Below, in pieces: positions 50,809 through 59,366 of a stretch of 64,000 nucleotides of DNA; position 1 is the first letter of the stretch; each line of letters opens with the position of its first letter. The notes beneath the pieces were generated by a model. That model saw nothing but the letters and a program-made list of their open reading frames with translations. It was not told where the DNA came from and searched no databases. The position numbers were made by a program, and so were the translations under genes. The stretch is from positions 186,001 to 250,000 of the forward strand of contig NZ_JAENIQ020000004.1 in NCBI RefSeq assembly GCF_016595275.2, in the 5' to 3' direction. The DNA is from Corynebacterium pygosceleis. Its GTDB lineage: Bacteria > Actinomycetota > Actinomycetes > Mycobacteriales > Mycobacteriaceae.

Positions 50809-51492
50809 ATGTCGGAACCACTGAACACCACCACACTGGCGACAAGCCTCACCCAGGTCGCCTCCCTGCTCGCCACGGAGCTCCGGGAGATCGACACCCC
50901 CGGCACCGAAAGCCTCCCGAGAAACACCCCGCCCCGGGACGTCACCCACTGCCTGGCCACGGCGCACACCATGCAGCTGCTGTCCACCGAGGCGCTGGCG
51001 ACACTGGTCCACGCGGCACGGGAACGGGGCACCACGTGGCAGAGCATCGGAAACGCCCTCGGCATCAGCCGGCAGGCGGCGTTCCAGAGGTTCGGCAACC
51101 CCATCGACCCACGGACAGGAGACCCCATGAACAAACCCACCCCGACCCAACGGCAGGAGGCGGTCACCCGCGCCGTGACCTTCCTCGACGTCCTCACGGC
51201 CCACGACTGGGAGGGCGCGGCGCGCCTGCTCGGCCCGAAACTCGGCGACGAACTCGACGCGGAATCCCTGGCGGACGCCTGGGCCCAGGTCGTGGCACTC
51301 GGCGGCGAACTCGAGACCCGCCACCCGGCGCAGACGGTGAGCCTCGCCGACGAGGTCCTCGTCGTCGAACAGCTCCTCGACTTCGAGGCGGCCGATCTCG
51401 TGGGACGGATCAGCTACAACCGGGAGGGTGAGATGGTCGGACTCTGGTTCCTCCCCGCCGATCAGGCGCTCTGCGAGGATCAGTCCCGCTGA
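50809..51492 (+). CDS. HTH protein with a C-terminal DUF3887-like domain
   Basis: 227 aa. A helix-turn-helix region at about 73-98 ([26 protein letters not shown]) resembles sigma-like or Fis-type HTH. From about 115 to 222 a domain resembles the DUF3887/SnoaL-like alpha-beta fold ([25 protein letters not shown] ... GLWFLP), which often binds a small ligand. So it is probably a one-component regulator. It is convergent with the cys operon. Function unknown. Confidence 0.75.
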   Translation: MSEPLNTTTLATSLTQVASLLATELREIDTPGTESLPRNTPPRDVTHCLATAHTMQLLSTEALATLVHAARERGTTWQSIGNALGISRQAAFQRFGNPIDPRTGDPMNKPTPTQRQEAVTRAVTFLDVLTAHDWEGAARLLGPKLGDELDAESLADAWAQVVALGGELETRHPAQTVSLADEVLVVEQLLDFEAADLVGRISYNREGEMVGLWFLPADQALCEDQSR

Positions 51493-51528
51493 TGTAACCG
51501 CTGTTCGTCACCGCAGGCTGTGCGTGAA

Positions 51529-51573
51529 GGAGGTCAGCTGCCACCCGTTGAATCCGGATGGTGGGTGACCTCC
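51529..51573. terminator. Hairpin between the HTH gene and cysZ
   Basis: GGAGGTCA (51529-51536) pairs with TGACCTCC (51566-51573), and CCACC (51541-51545) with GGTGG (51560-51564) inside. It sits between convergent stop codons, so it probably ends both transcripts. No clear T run. Confidence 0.5.
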
Positions 51574-51620
51574 TCCACGTCGCCGCGTCCGAAACCCCGA
51601 CCCGGGACACCGGCGTGGAC

Positions 51621-52571
51621 TCAGCCGGCCGTCCCGGCCCCCACGCATCCCCGCTCCACGGACTCGGGGACCTCCGGGACGGCCTCATCGACGACCTGGA
51701 CCCGGGCCCGTTTCCGCATCCGGCGCACACCGCGACAGGTCAGGCCCACGCCGAGGACCAGCAGTGTCGCTTCGACGGCGGGGAGCACCCACGTCGCGGT
51801 GTCGAGGGCACCGACCACCCGGGGTGCGTTGACGAGCATGAGCGTGGTTCCGACCGCCCCGCCGAGCAGACCGGGTTGCATGCGGCTGACCAGCCACGCC
51901 GCGAACGGCGCGGCGATCACACCGCCGACGAGCAGTGCGGCGACGGCGGGCAGGTGGGCGAGCAGCTCCTCCCGCATGCCGATCGCGAACCCGGTGGTCG
52001 CGGCGGCGGTCACCAGGAACTCGGAGGTGTTCACGGTTCCGACGACCCGGCGCGGTTCGGCGTGCCGGAGGCTCATCAGGGTCGACGCGGTGACCGGCCC
52101 CCAACCGCCACCGCCGGAGGCGTCAATGAATCCGCCGGTCAGACCCAGGAGTCCGAGGACCCGTCCCCGGCGACGGGTGTCCGCGGCGACCGCGTGGTGC
52201 GGGGCGCCGCGGGAGAAGCGCAGCAGGAGGTGCAGTCCGATGGCGGTGAGGATCCCCGCCGTGACGGAGGCCGCGGCAGCGGTGGAGAGGTTCGACAGGA
52301 CGTAGGCCCCGAGGAATGCGCCGACCGCGCCCGGGACGCCGAGGCGCAGTGCGAGCCGCCAGTCGACGTTGCCGAAGCGCCAGTGGCTGATCCCGGAGGC
52401 CAGGGTCGTCCCGAGTTCCGCGGTGTGCACCACGGCGGACGCCTGCGCGGGTCCGAGGCCGGCGGCGAGGATGAGCATGGTCGTCGACGTCGCGCCGAAG
52501 CCCATGCCGAGTGCGCCGTCGACGAGCTGCGCGATGGCGCCGGCCAGGGCGATGAGGATCAGGGTACGCAT
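51621..52571 (-). CDS. cysZ: TauE/SafE-type sulfate permease CysZ
   Basis: A 316-aa membrane protein of the TauE/SafE (DUF81) family: about eight helices, opening LILIALAGAIAQLVDGALGMGFG, with the repeat-half motif LGLTGGFIDASGGGGWGP typical of the family. In C. glutamicum the corresponding last gene of the operon is assigned to sulfate uptake. It overlaps the end of cysY by 13 bases. Final gene of the operon. Confidence 0.88.
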   Translation of the reverse strand: MRTLILIALAGAIAQLVDGALGMGFGATSTTMLILAAGLGPAQASAVVHTAELGTTLASGISHWRFGNVDWRLALRLGVPGAVGAFLGAYVLSNLSTAAAASVTAGILTAIGLHLLLRFSRGAPHHAVAADTRRRGRVLGLLGLTGGFIDASGGGGWGPVTASTLMSLRHAEPRRVVGTVNTSEFLVTAAATTGFAIGMREELLAHLPAVAALLVGGVIAAPFAAWLVSRMQPGLLGGAVGTTLMLVNAPRVVGALDTATWVLPAVEATLLVLGVGLTCRGVRRMRKRARVQVVDEAVPEVPESVERGCVGAGTAG

Positions 52572-53299
52572 GCCGGTGTCCGGTCGCTGGTCAGGGCGTC
52601 GGAGTAGCGGGTGGCGACGATTCGGGCGAGGTCGCGGCCGAGCGGTGCGCTGACCGAGATGTCCGGGCCCCCGGGGCGGGTGGCGGGCAGTCGGTCGGTG
52701 ATGCGGTCGAGCAGCAGCCCGTGGGTGACGAACAGCGGGAGGACGTGCAGGGAACCGGCGGCGCGGGCGCGGTCGAGGACCGCCCCGGGGCCGTCGCCCG
52801 GCCCGGTGGCCGCGATGACGTCGATGCGGCGACCGGTCCGCTCGGCGAGCTCCGCCCCGAGTCGCGCCAGGTCCGCGGTGGCCCGCGCACTGGATGTTCC
52901 CACCGGGTGGAGGACGGCGTCGCGGTGGTCCGGGCGGTCGACGGTGAGGCGCTCCGCGAGAACGTCGACGAGATCCGGGCCGGTACCGAGCCCGTCCGCG
53001 AGGGCGATCCGCATCCCGGAGACCTCCGTGGCCGCGCGCACCGCCTCGGGGACGTCGGTCGTGGCGTGGAACGCGCGGGTGAACAGCAGCGGCACGACGA
53101 CGGCCTCCCGGATGCCTTCGACGGCGAGCCGGAGTGCGACGTCCGGGAGGGTGGGCGTCGACAGGTCCAGGTGCGCCGGGTGCGCGGGCAGGTCCAGAAG
53201 GTCACCGGCGGCCGCGGTCAGCTCGGCGATACCGGCGTCGGCGTGGGGGTGCCGGGATCCGTGGGACAGGGTGATCAGTGCGGGACGCGGGTCAGTCAC
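52559..53299 (-). CDS. cysY: Sirohydrochlorin ferrochelatase-like protein
   Basis: A 246-aa CbiX/SirB-type chelatase that would insert iron into sirohydrochlorin to make siroheme for CysI. The N-terminal half has LITLSHGSRHPHADAGI (metal-binding His), and the second half repeats the fold with VLPLFVTHGLLLDRI (His), as in two-domain forms. Start GTG 53299 overlaps the last codons of cysN by eight bases. Placement between cysN and cysZ matches the C. glutamicum order. Confidence 0.88.
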   Translation of the reverse strand: MTDPRPALITLSHGSRHPHADAGIAELTAAAGDLLDLPAHPAHLDLSTPTLPDVALRLAVEGIREAVVVPLLFTRAFHATTDVPEAVRAATEVSGMRIALADGLGTGPDLVDVLAERLTVDRPDHRDAVLHPVGTSSARATADLARLGAELAERTGRRIDVIAATGPGDGPGAVLDRARAAGSLHVLPLFVTHGLLLDRITDRLPATRPGGPDISVSAPLGRDLARIVATRYSDALTSDRTPACVP

Positions 53300-54602
53300 G
53301 GCCACCACCGCCGCCGGTGCCGTCGACCAGGCCGGCGGCGAGGGTGTCGCCGGAGGCGGGGTCGATGAGCAGGAGGGAGCCGACGGCACCGCGGGCGGTG
53401 AAACCGTCGACGGGCAGGGCCTCGGCGACCTGGATCTCGGCGCGCACGATGTCGTTGAGGGCGAGTTCGTCCGGGGCGTCCCGCACCACGTCGTCCACCG
53501 GGGCGTCGATGTCGATGCCCGCGGTGATCCGGGTGACCCGGCCCCGGACCAGTGACGTGCCGTAGCGCAGCTTGAGCAGCTGGCCCGGGCGGACGGCTTT
53601 CTCGGCCAGGCCGACGAGCGTGGCGGTGAACTCGCGGACGTCGTCGGGCCGGTCGGCTCCGGCGATGAGGTCACCGCGGGTGAGGTCGATGTCGTCGGCC
53701 AGGCGCAGCACGACGGAGTCGCCGGGCAGCGCGAGCTCCGCCTCCGCGTCCGGGGTGTCGATGCCGGTGACCGTCGTGGTGCGCCCCGACCCGAGATGCA
53801 CGGTATCGCCGGGCCGGATCCGTCCGGCGGTCACCCGGCCCGCGTAGCCGCGGTAGTCGGTGGCGTGATCACGGATGACGGTCTGCACGGGGAACCGGAA
53901 ACCCAGCTCGCCGACCTCGGGGCCGGCGGGGACGGTCTCCAGGATCTCGAGGACGGTGGGGCCGGTGTACCAGTCGGTGTTGGTGCCGCGCTCGACGACG
54001 TTGTCCCCCAGCAGCGCGGAGGTGGGAACCACGTGGGTGGTGGTCACACCGAGGCGGTCGGCGAGCGCCGTGAACTCGGCCTCGATGGCGCGGTGCACGG
54101 ACTCGTCGAAGCCGACGAGGTCGATCTTGTTCACCGCGAGGACCACCGTGTCCACGCCGAGCAGGGCTGCGGCGGTGAGGTGGCGGCGGGTCTGGGTGAC
54201 GATGCCGTTGCGGGCGTCGACGAGCAGCACGACGACGCGGGAGGTGGACACACCCGTGACGGTGTTGCGGGTGTACTGCACGTGGCCCGGGGTGTCGGCG
54301 AGGATGAAGGTGCGCTTCGCGGTGGCGAAGTAGCGGTAGGCGACGTCGATGGTGATGCCCTGCTCGCGTTCGGCGCGCAGGCCGTCGACCAGCAGGGAGA
54401 GGTCGACGTGTTCCAGGCCCTTGGCCCGGGAGGTCGCCTCGACGGCGGCGAGCTGGTCGGCGAGCACCGATTTCGTGTCGTGGAGGAGGCGACCGACGAA
54501 GGTCGATTTACCGTCGTCGACGCTGCCCGCGGTGCACAGCCGGAGGGTCTGGCGGTCGTGCAGCGCCTCGGTCGGGGCGGGGGCGGTGAGGGTGCTGGTC
54601 AT
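53292..54602 (-). CDS. cysN: Sulfate adenylyltransferase subunit 1 (GTPase)
   Basis: GTPase subunit that drives CysD in making adenosine 5'-phosphosulfate. The 436-aa protein has an EF-Tu-like GTPase domain: CTAGSVDDGKSTFVGRLLHDTK (P-loop), REQGITIDVAYRYF, ILADTPGHVQYTRN and NKIDLV, then beta-barrel domains. No APS-kinase domain is fused at the C-terminus, agreeing with an APS-reducing (not PAPS) pathway. ATG 54602 overlaps the cysD stop (TGATG). Confidence 0.96.
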   Translation of the reverse strand: MTSTLTAPAPTEALHDRQTLRLCTAGSVDDGKSTFVGRLLHDTKSVLADQLAAVEATSRAKGLEHVDLSLLVDGLRAEREQGITIDVAYRYFATAKRTFILADTPGHVQYTRNTVTGVSTSRVVVLLVDARNGIVTQTRRHLTAAALLGVDTVVLAVNKIDLVGFDESVHRAIEAEFTALADRLGVTTTHVVPTSALLGDNVVERGTNTDWYTGPTVLEILETVPAGPEVGELGFRFPVQTVIRDHATDYRGYAGRVTAGRIRPGDTVHLGSGRTTTVTGIDTPDAEAELALPGDSVVLRLADDIDLTRGDLIAGADRPDDVREFTATLVGLAEKAVRPGQLLKLRYGTSLVRGRVTRITAGIDIDAPVDDVVRDAPDELALNDIVRAEIQVAEALPVDGFTARGAVGSLLLIDPASGDTLAAGLVDGTGGGGGRD

Positions 54603-55555
54603 CAGAAGTAGCCTTCCTTCTTGCGGTCCTCCATGGCGGATTCGCTCAGGCGGTCATCGGCGCGGGTGGCGCCACGTTCGGTGAGGGTGGATGCGGCGAT
54701 CTCGGCGATCACGGCGTCGACGGTGTCGGCGTCGGAGTCGACCGCACCGGTGCAGGACATGTCGCCGACGGTGCGGAACCGCACGCGGCGGGTCTCCAGG
54801 GTCTCGCCACTGCGGGGGCCGCCCCACTCGCCGGCGGTCAGCCACATGCCGTCGCGGTTGAACACCTCGCGGTCGTGGGCGAAGTAGATCGGGGGGAGTT
54901 CGATGTTCCGGGCGCCGATGTACTCCCAGATGTCGGCCTCGGTGAAGTTGGAGATGGGGAACACGCGGATGTTCTCGCCTGGCAGGTGGCCGCCGTTGTA
55001 GAGGTTCCACAGTTCGGGCCGCTGGCGGCGGGGGTCCCAGCCGCCGAAGCTGTCGCGGACGGAGAAGATGCGTTCCTTGGCACGCGCCCGTTCCTCGTCG
55101 CGGCGGGCGCCGCCGAGCACGGCGTCGTAGCCCTGTTCGGCGATGGTCTCCACGAGTGGGACGGTCTGGAGGGGGTTGCGGGTGCCGTCGGGGCGTTCGC
55201 TGAGTTCACCCCGGTCGATCCAGTCCTGCACCTTAGCGACGCGCAGGCGCGCTCCGGTGCGTTCGACGAGGCGGTCGCGGAACTCGAGGACCTCGGGGAA
55301 GTTGTGGCCGGTGTCGACGTGCAGCAGTTCGAAGGGCACGGGAGCGGGCGCGAAGGCACGGCGGGCCAGTTCGTGGACGACGACGGAGTCCTTGCCCCCG
55401 GAGAACAGCAGGGCAACCTTGTCGAACTGTCCGGCGACCTCGCGGAGGATCTGGATGGCCTCGTTCTCCAGGTCCCTCAGGTGCGGGGACAGCGGCGAGT
55501 CGGTGCCCCGGTCGGTGCGGGCGTCGGGCGTGGTGTCGGTGAGGGTTGTGGTCAT
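54602..55555 (-). CDS. cysD: Sulfate adenylyltransferase subunit 2
   Basis: Catalytic subunit of ATP sulfurylase. 317 aa with the PP-loop SGGKDSVV (ATP pyrophosphatase motif), HVDTGHNFPEV, GGARRDEERARAKERIFS and the C-terminal RFRTVGDMSCTGAVDS. Start ATG 55555 (MTTTLTDTTP) overlaps the cysH stop as ATGA. Confidence 0.96.
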   Translation of the reverse strand: MTTTLTDTTPDARTDRGTDSPLSPHLRDLENEAIQILREVAGQFDKVALLFSGGKDSVVVHELARRAFAPAPVPFELLHVDTGHNFPEVLEFRDRLVERTGARLRVAKVQDWIDRGELSERPDGTRNPLQTVPLVETIAEQGYDAVLGGARRDEERARAKERIFSVRDSFGGWDPRRQRPELWNLYNGGHLPGENIRVFPISNFTEADIWEYIGARNIELPPIYFAHDREVFNRDGMWLTAGEWGGPRSGETLETRRVRFRTVGDMSCTGAVDSDADTVDAVIAEIAASTLTERGATRADDRLSESAMEDRKKEGYF

Positions 55556-56331
55556 GTGTGGAGTCCGCATTCTGTCTTGTTCTGTCCGGCCCAGCGGCCG
55601 GCCCGGGGGTCTTCGCCTTCGGCGACGGGCAGGGTGCAGGTGGCGCATCCGATGGACGGGTAGCCACGGGTGGTCAGGGGGTGCCGGATGAGGTCGTGCT
55701 CGACGATGTACCGTTCGGTCTCCTCGAGTGACCAGGTCACCAGGGGCGAGATCTTGAGCCGGCCGGTTTTGTCGAGGGTGACGGCCGGGGTGTCGGCGCG
55801 CAGCGGGGAGTCGGCGCGGCGCAGCCCGGTGACCCATCCGACGTAGCCGCTCATCGCGGCGGCGAGTGGCTCGACCTTGCGCATTCGGCAGCAGGCCGTG
55901 GGGTTGCGGCGGTAGAGCGCGGGCCCGTAGGTGGCGTCCTGCTCGGCACGGGTGAGGATCGGGGTCGCGGTGACCAGCGGGAGCTCGTACCGGCGGCGGA
56001 CCTGGTCGGCGACGTCGAGGGTCTCGTCGAAGTGGTAGCCGGTGTCGAGGAACAGCAGGTCGGCGTCGGGCAGGTGCCGGGAGGCCAGCTCGGCGAGGAC
56101 GGTGTTCTCCATGGACATGGCGACGGCGACGGGGCCGTCGACGTGCTCGGCGACGGTCGCGAGGATCGTCTCCGCGTCGGCGTCGTACAGGGCGTCGGCG
56201 TGCGTGTCGACGAAGGCGGCGAGTTCGGCCCGGGTCCCGGGGTCGAGCGGTGCGGTGGTCGCCGCCCCGGCCTGTGAGACCTCGGGGTCGCGGTGGGCGC
56301 GGGGGCGGGCGAAACGGCTGAGATCGGTCAT
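55552..56331 (-). CDS. cysH: Adenosine 5'-phosphosulfate reductase
   Basis: Reduces APS to sulfite using thioredoxin. 259 aa with LDTGYHFDET, the Cys-Cys pair TACCRMRKVEPL, and the CATC plus ECGLHT C-terminal motif. These two cysteine pairs bind the [4Fe-4S] cluster that marks APS-specific (not PAPS) reductases, and the catalytic Cys lies in the ECGLH end. ATG 56331 overlaps the cysX stop. Confidence 0.95.
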   Translation of the reverse strand: MTDLSRFARPRAHRDPEVSQAGAATTAPLDPGTRAELAAFVDTHADALYDADAETILATVAEHVDGPVAVAMSMENTVLAELASRHLPDADLLFLDTGYHFDETLDVADQVRRRYELPLVTATPILTRAEQDATYGPALYRRNPTACCRMRKVEPLAAAMSGYVGWVTGLRRADSPLRADTPAVTLDKTGRLKISPLVTWSLEETERYIVEHDLIRHPLTTRGYPSIGCATCTLPVAEGEDPRAGRWAGQNKTECGLHT

Positions 56332-56585
56332 CGTTCCCGCACCCCCGGTGTGTGTCCGTGGTGCTCGAGGGACGCGGCGAGCGCCTCCGCGGTGGAGGGC
56401 GCGGGCGCGGGCCGGTTCGCGGGATCATTGCGGCCGTGGAACATCACGGAGAACACCCGCCGGCATTCCTGGCAGGCCCACGCGAAGTCGGTCTCCTCGT
56501 CGGGGAAGAGGTCGGTTCCGCCGCAGTACGCGCAGTACTGCGGGAAGCCGCGGTTGGGGTTGGGCGTGTCGACGCGGTAGCTCAC
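56328..56585 (-). CDS. cysX: CysX, small zinc-ribbon/ferredoxin-like protein
   Basis: An 85-aa protein with two Cys pairs, YCAYCGG and ACQEC, spaced about 22 residues apart, consistent with a zinc ribbon or rubredoxin-like site. In C. glutamicum the gene at this position is described as a ferredoxin-like partner of CysI. Four Cys suit one zinc/iron centre rather than a [4Fe-4S] ferredoxin. GTG 56585 overlaps the cysI stop. Confidence 0.88.
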   Translation of the reverse strand: MSYRVDTPNPNRGFPQYCAYCGGTDLFPDEETDFAWACQECRRVFSVMFHGRNDPANRPAPAPSTAEALAASLEHHGHTPGVRER

Positions 56586-58258
56586 TGCAGGTCCCCCTCG
56601 TCGGCGCGCAGGACCCATTCGCGGAACTGCTCGCCCCCGGTGCGCTGCTCGCGGTAGCGCTCGACGAGCCGGACGACGTAGTCGCCGAGTTCCGCGGAGG
56701 TGACCTTGTGTCCGCGCAGCTTGCGGCCGAAGTCGGGGTTGAACCCGAGGGCACCGCCGAGGTGCACCTGGAAGCCCTCGACCTTGTTGCCCTCGTCGTC
56801 GTTGACGAGCTGGCCCTTGAGTCCGATGTCCGCGACCTGGGAGCGGGCGCAGGAGTTGGGGCAGCCGTTGAGGCTGATCTTCAGCGGGACGTCCATGTCG
56901 ACGAGCCGGTCCTCCAGTTCGTCGACGAGCTGGATCGCCCGGGCCTTGGTGGTCACGAGTGCGAGCTTGCAGAACTCGAGTCCGGTGCAGGAGATCACGC
57001 CGCGGCGGAACTCGCTCGGCTCCGGGTACAGACCGGTGGCGTGGAGCGCCTCCTTGAGCGGTTCGACCTGCTGCTCCTCCACGTCGAGGAACAGCAGCTC
57101 CTTGTCCACCGTCGTGCGGATCCGGGTGACGCCGTGTGCCTCGGCGGCGTCGGCGATGGCGATGAGCTGGTCGCCGGAGGCGTGGCCGACGGTGGGCTTG
57201 ACGCCGACGTAGAAGCGGCCGTCCTTCTGCGGGTGGACCCCCAGGTGGTCGCGGTTGCCGGGGTTGACCGGGGCGGCGGGGCCGTCGAGGAGCGGGCGGC
57301 CGAGGTACTCGTCCTCGAGGACCTGTCGGAACTTCTCCACTCCCCACTTCGCCACGAGGAACTTCAGCCGCGCACGGTTGCGCAGGCGACGGTAGCCGTA
57401 GTCGCGGAACACCCTGACCACACCGGCCCAGACCTCGGGCACGTCGTCGAGGGGCACCCACACGCCGAGCCGCTGGGCGAGCATCGGGTTGGTCGACAGC
57501 CCGCCGCCGACGTACACGTCGAAGCCGGGGCCGTGTTCGGGGTGGTTCACGCCGATGAAGGAGAGGTCCTGGATCTCGTGGGTGACGTCCTGGCGGGGCG
57601 AGCCGGAGATCGCGGACTTGAACTTCCGCGGCAGGTTGTGGAGTTCCTCGCGGTGCAGCCAGTCCGAGGTGATGGCCTCGATGGCGGGGGTCGCGTCGAT
57701 GATCTCGTCGGCGGCGATTCCCGCGACCGGGGATCCGAGGATCACCCGAGGCACATCGCCGCAGCCGCAGAGGGTGGACAGGCCGACGGCGTCGAGTTTC
57801 TCCCAGATCGCGGGGACGTCCTCGATGCGGATCCAGTGGAGCTGGATGTTCTGCCGGTCGGTGAAGTCACCGGTGCCGCGGGCGTAGTCGCGGGAGATCT
57901 CGCCGACGGTCCGCAGCTGGGTGGTGCTGACGACGCCGCCGTCGAAACGCACCCGCATCATGAAGAATTTGTCCTGCAGCTCGGCGTTGGTGGCGTTGCC
58001 GGTGTGCTCGCCGCCGAGGTCCTGGCGGCGCTGCGTGTACAGGCCGACCCACTTGAACCTGGGCGCGAGGTCCTCTTCGGCGATGGAGTCGAAGCCCTGC
58101 TTAGAGTAGATGTCGATGATCCGCTGTTTGCAGGACATCCCCGGGTCCTCGGCCTTGATCCGCTCGTCGTCGTTGAGCGGATCGGTGCCGTCGATCTTCC
58201 ACTGGCCGTCCGGCCTGCGCTGGCGGGCGGGCCGGTCCTTGACGGTGGTCGGTGCCAT
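56582..58258 (-). CDS. cysI: Ferredoxin-dependent sulfite reductase
   Basis: Reduces sulfite to sulfide with six electrons using siroheme and [4Fe-4S]. 558 aa with the cluster motif CTGLEFC ... CPNSC, both NIR/SIR repeats, and GGGLSTNPMLAQRLG. The Tyr in KWVGLYTQRRQ and the Cys in STLCGCGD match the residues that are cross-linked in the M. tuberculosis enzyme. ATG 58258 (MAPTTVKDRP) follows AAGGAGC, so the longer frame to 58348 is not used. First gene of the operon; the fpr2 that precedes cysI in C. glutamicum is missing. Confidence 0.96.
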   Translation of the reverse strand: MAPTTVKDRPARQRRPDGQWKIDGTDPLNDDERIKAEDPGMSCKQRIIDIYSKQGFDSIAEEDLAPRFKWVGLYTQRRQDLGGEHTGNATNAELQDKFFMMRVRFDGGVVSTTQLRTVGEISRDYARGTGDFTDRQNIQLHWIRIEDVPAIWEKLDAVGLSTLCGCGDVPRVILGSPVAGIAADEIIDATPAIEAITSDWLHREELHNLPRKFKSAISGSPRQDVTHEIQDLSFIGVNHPEHGPGFDVYVGGGLSTNPMLAQRLGVWVPLDDVPEVWAGVVRVFRDYGYRRLRNRARLKFLVAKWGVEKFRQVLEDEYLGRPLLDGPAAPVNPGNRDHLGVHPQKDGRFYVGVKPTVGHASGDQLIAIADAAEAHGVTRIRTTVDKELLFLDVEEQQVEPLKEALHATGLYPEPSEFRRGVISCTGLEFCKLALVTTKARAIQLVDELEDRLVDMDVPLKISLNGCPNSCARSQVADIGLKGQLVNDDEGNKVEGFQVHLGGALGFNPDFGRKLRGHKVTSAELGDYVVRLVERYREQRTGGEQFREWVLRADEGDLQ

Positions 58259-58381
58259 GGGATGCTCCTTGGAAAGCCCGGTTCCGGTGGTGCCGGGGCC
58301 GGGGCCACGATGGGGGTGCTGTTGGTGCGGCCAAGTCTGACACAGCAAACGCTTGCATGACCATAAAACCGGCGTTTTTTA

Positions 58382-58400
58382 TGTACCGACTGGTCTATTT
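58382..58400 (-). promoter_or_regulatory. McbR-like operator box 1
   Basis: On the minus strand it reads AAATAGACCAGTCGGTACA, that is TAGAC-N6-GTACA. The McbR motif in C. glutamicum is TAGAC-N6-GTCTA. It lies about 125 bases upstream of the cysI start. Confidence 0.6.
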
Positions 58401-58454
58401 TTGCATTTTTTACCACTTTGACCTGCCGAATTAGAAATTCCATCCAAATGAATG

Positions 58455-58473
58455 AAATAGACCAATCGGTACA
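58455..58473 (+). promoter_or_regulatory. McbR-like operator box 2
   Basis: AAATAGACCAATCGGTACA on the plus strand: the inverted partner of box 1 with a single base change, 54 bases apart. The pairing and conservation across 19 bases support a functional site controlling one or both divergent genes. Confidence 0.6.
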
Positions 58474-58667
58474 ATCACAAGCCTGCTCCAGCTTTCCACG
58501 TCAGGACACGCATCCACCGCGGTAGCCCCGCGGCGTCCCCACCGCCCTGCCGGTCCCCGCCCCACCGGCACACCTCGCCCCCGTGGAGACACCACCACTG
58601 GTGTCGCAGACATACAGCCGACTATCTTCGGAAGTGTCCTCACCGCGTCCCCACCACAGGAGACCAC

Positions 58668-59090
58668 ATGTCCAGGAAACTCCTCGCCGGCGCCCTTCTC
58701 CCCGCACTGCTGCTCGGCACGGCGACCCCCGCCAACGCCGGGGAAACATCGACCGCGGGTTCCTCCCTCGGCCAACTGTCCTCGGCCATCACCCCGCGAC
58801 ACCCCTCCGGGATGCCCGCCGAAGCGATCGTCAGGTTCGGCGTGGTGACCCGGGAGGAGCTCGACCGGTGCCGCGAGGAGAACGCCGGCGATCCGGATGT
58901 CCCGGTGGGCACCAGTGCGATCGACTGGATGGAGGCGCCCTGCCCCGCCACCCCGATCACCCCGGATGAACTCGCCGACGCCCGCACCGCCGCCGGCATC
59001 CACTCCGTCGTCACCGCACCGCTCCGCCTCGTACTCGGCTTCCTCAACCTGGTTTTCTCACTGTTCAACGGTGCGGGAAGCTCCGAGTAG
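58668..59090 (+). CDS. Small secreted protein, divergent from the cys operon
   Basis: A 140-aa exported protein. ATG 58668 follows AGGAGA. Signal peptide MSRKLLAGALLPALLLGTATPANA with cleavage before GET. The mature part has two Cys (DRCREE and APCPAT), probably a disulfide, and an amphipathic hydrophobic C-terminus (LRLVLGFLNLVFSLF) that could touch the membrane. No known family. Sharing the McbR-like region with cysI hints at sulfur-linked control. Confidence 0.75.
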   Translation: MSRKLLAGALLPALLLGTATPANAGETSTAGSSLGQLSSAITPRHPSGMPAEAIVRFGVVTREELDRCREENAGDPDVPVGTSAIDWMEAPCPATPITPDELADARTAAGIHSVVTAPLRLVLGFLNLVFSLFNGAGSSE

Positions 59091-59108
59091 CCCCACATCC
59101 GACCACCC

Positions 59109-59145
59109 CCCGCCACACATTCCACATCCCGGAGCGGGTGGCGGG
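59109..59145 (+). terminator. Terminator after the secreted gene
   Basis: CCCGCCAC pairs with GTGGCGGG with an inner CCCG/CGGG. ATTTT follows about ten bases later. It lies 19 bases past the stop codon at 59090. Confidence 0.5.
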
Positions 59146-59190
59146 ACACACGTTATTTTCAGACCCTTCAAACCGGCCCCGGACGTTCGC

Positions 59191-59206
59191 TGAACAGAGC
59201 TGTTCA
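59191..59206. promoter_or_regulatory. Palindrome upstream of the EtfD-like gene
   Basis: TGAACAG-AG-CTGTTCA, perfect 16-base palindrome 160 bases before the start codon. It differs in spacing from the LexA SOS box (GAAC-N4-GTTC), so it is likely another regulator's site. Confidence 0.45.
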
Positions 59207-59366
59207 CCGCCCGGCGACAGGTCCCCCAGACGCGGCGCGCGGACTCCGTTGGGGGATGACCACGGCACCGCTTAGAGTGGGAACCACCATGCCCGCACGC
59301 AGCCAGCCCGCTCGTGACAGGCACTGAACACCCATTCTTTTGCCCACGCCAAGGACCTCTCCCGCG

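Larger units (their letters stand above)
58259..58667. other. Divergent control region of the cys operon
   Basis: About 410 bases; markedly AT-rich between about 58355 and 58490. Contains two inverted McbR-like boxes (58382-58400 and 58455-58473). No ORF. Confidence 0.6.

Noticed and set aside
59191..59206. LexA/SOS box reading of the palindrome
   Set aside because: The half-sites GAAC and GTTC are six bases apart, not four as in the actinobacterial SOS box.
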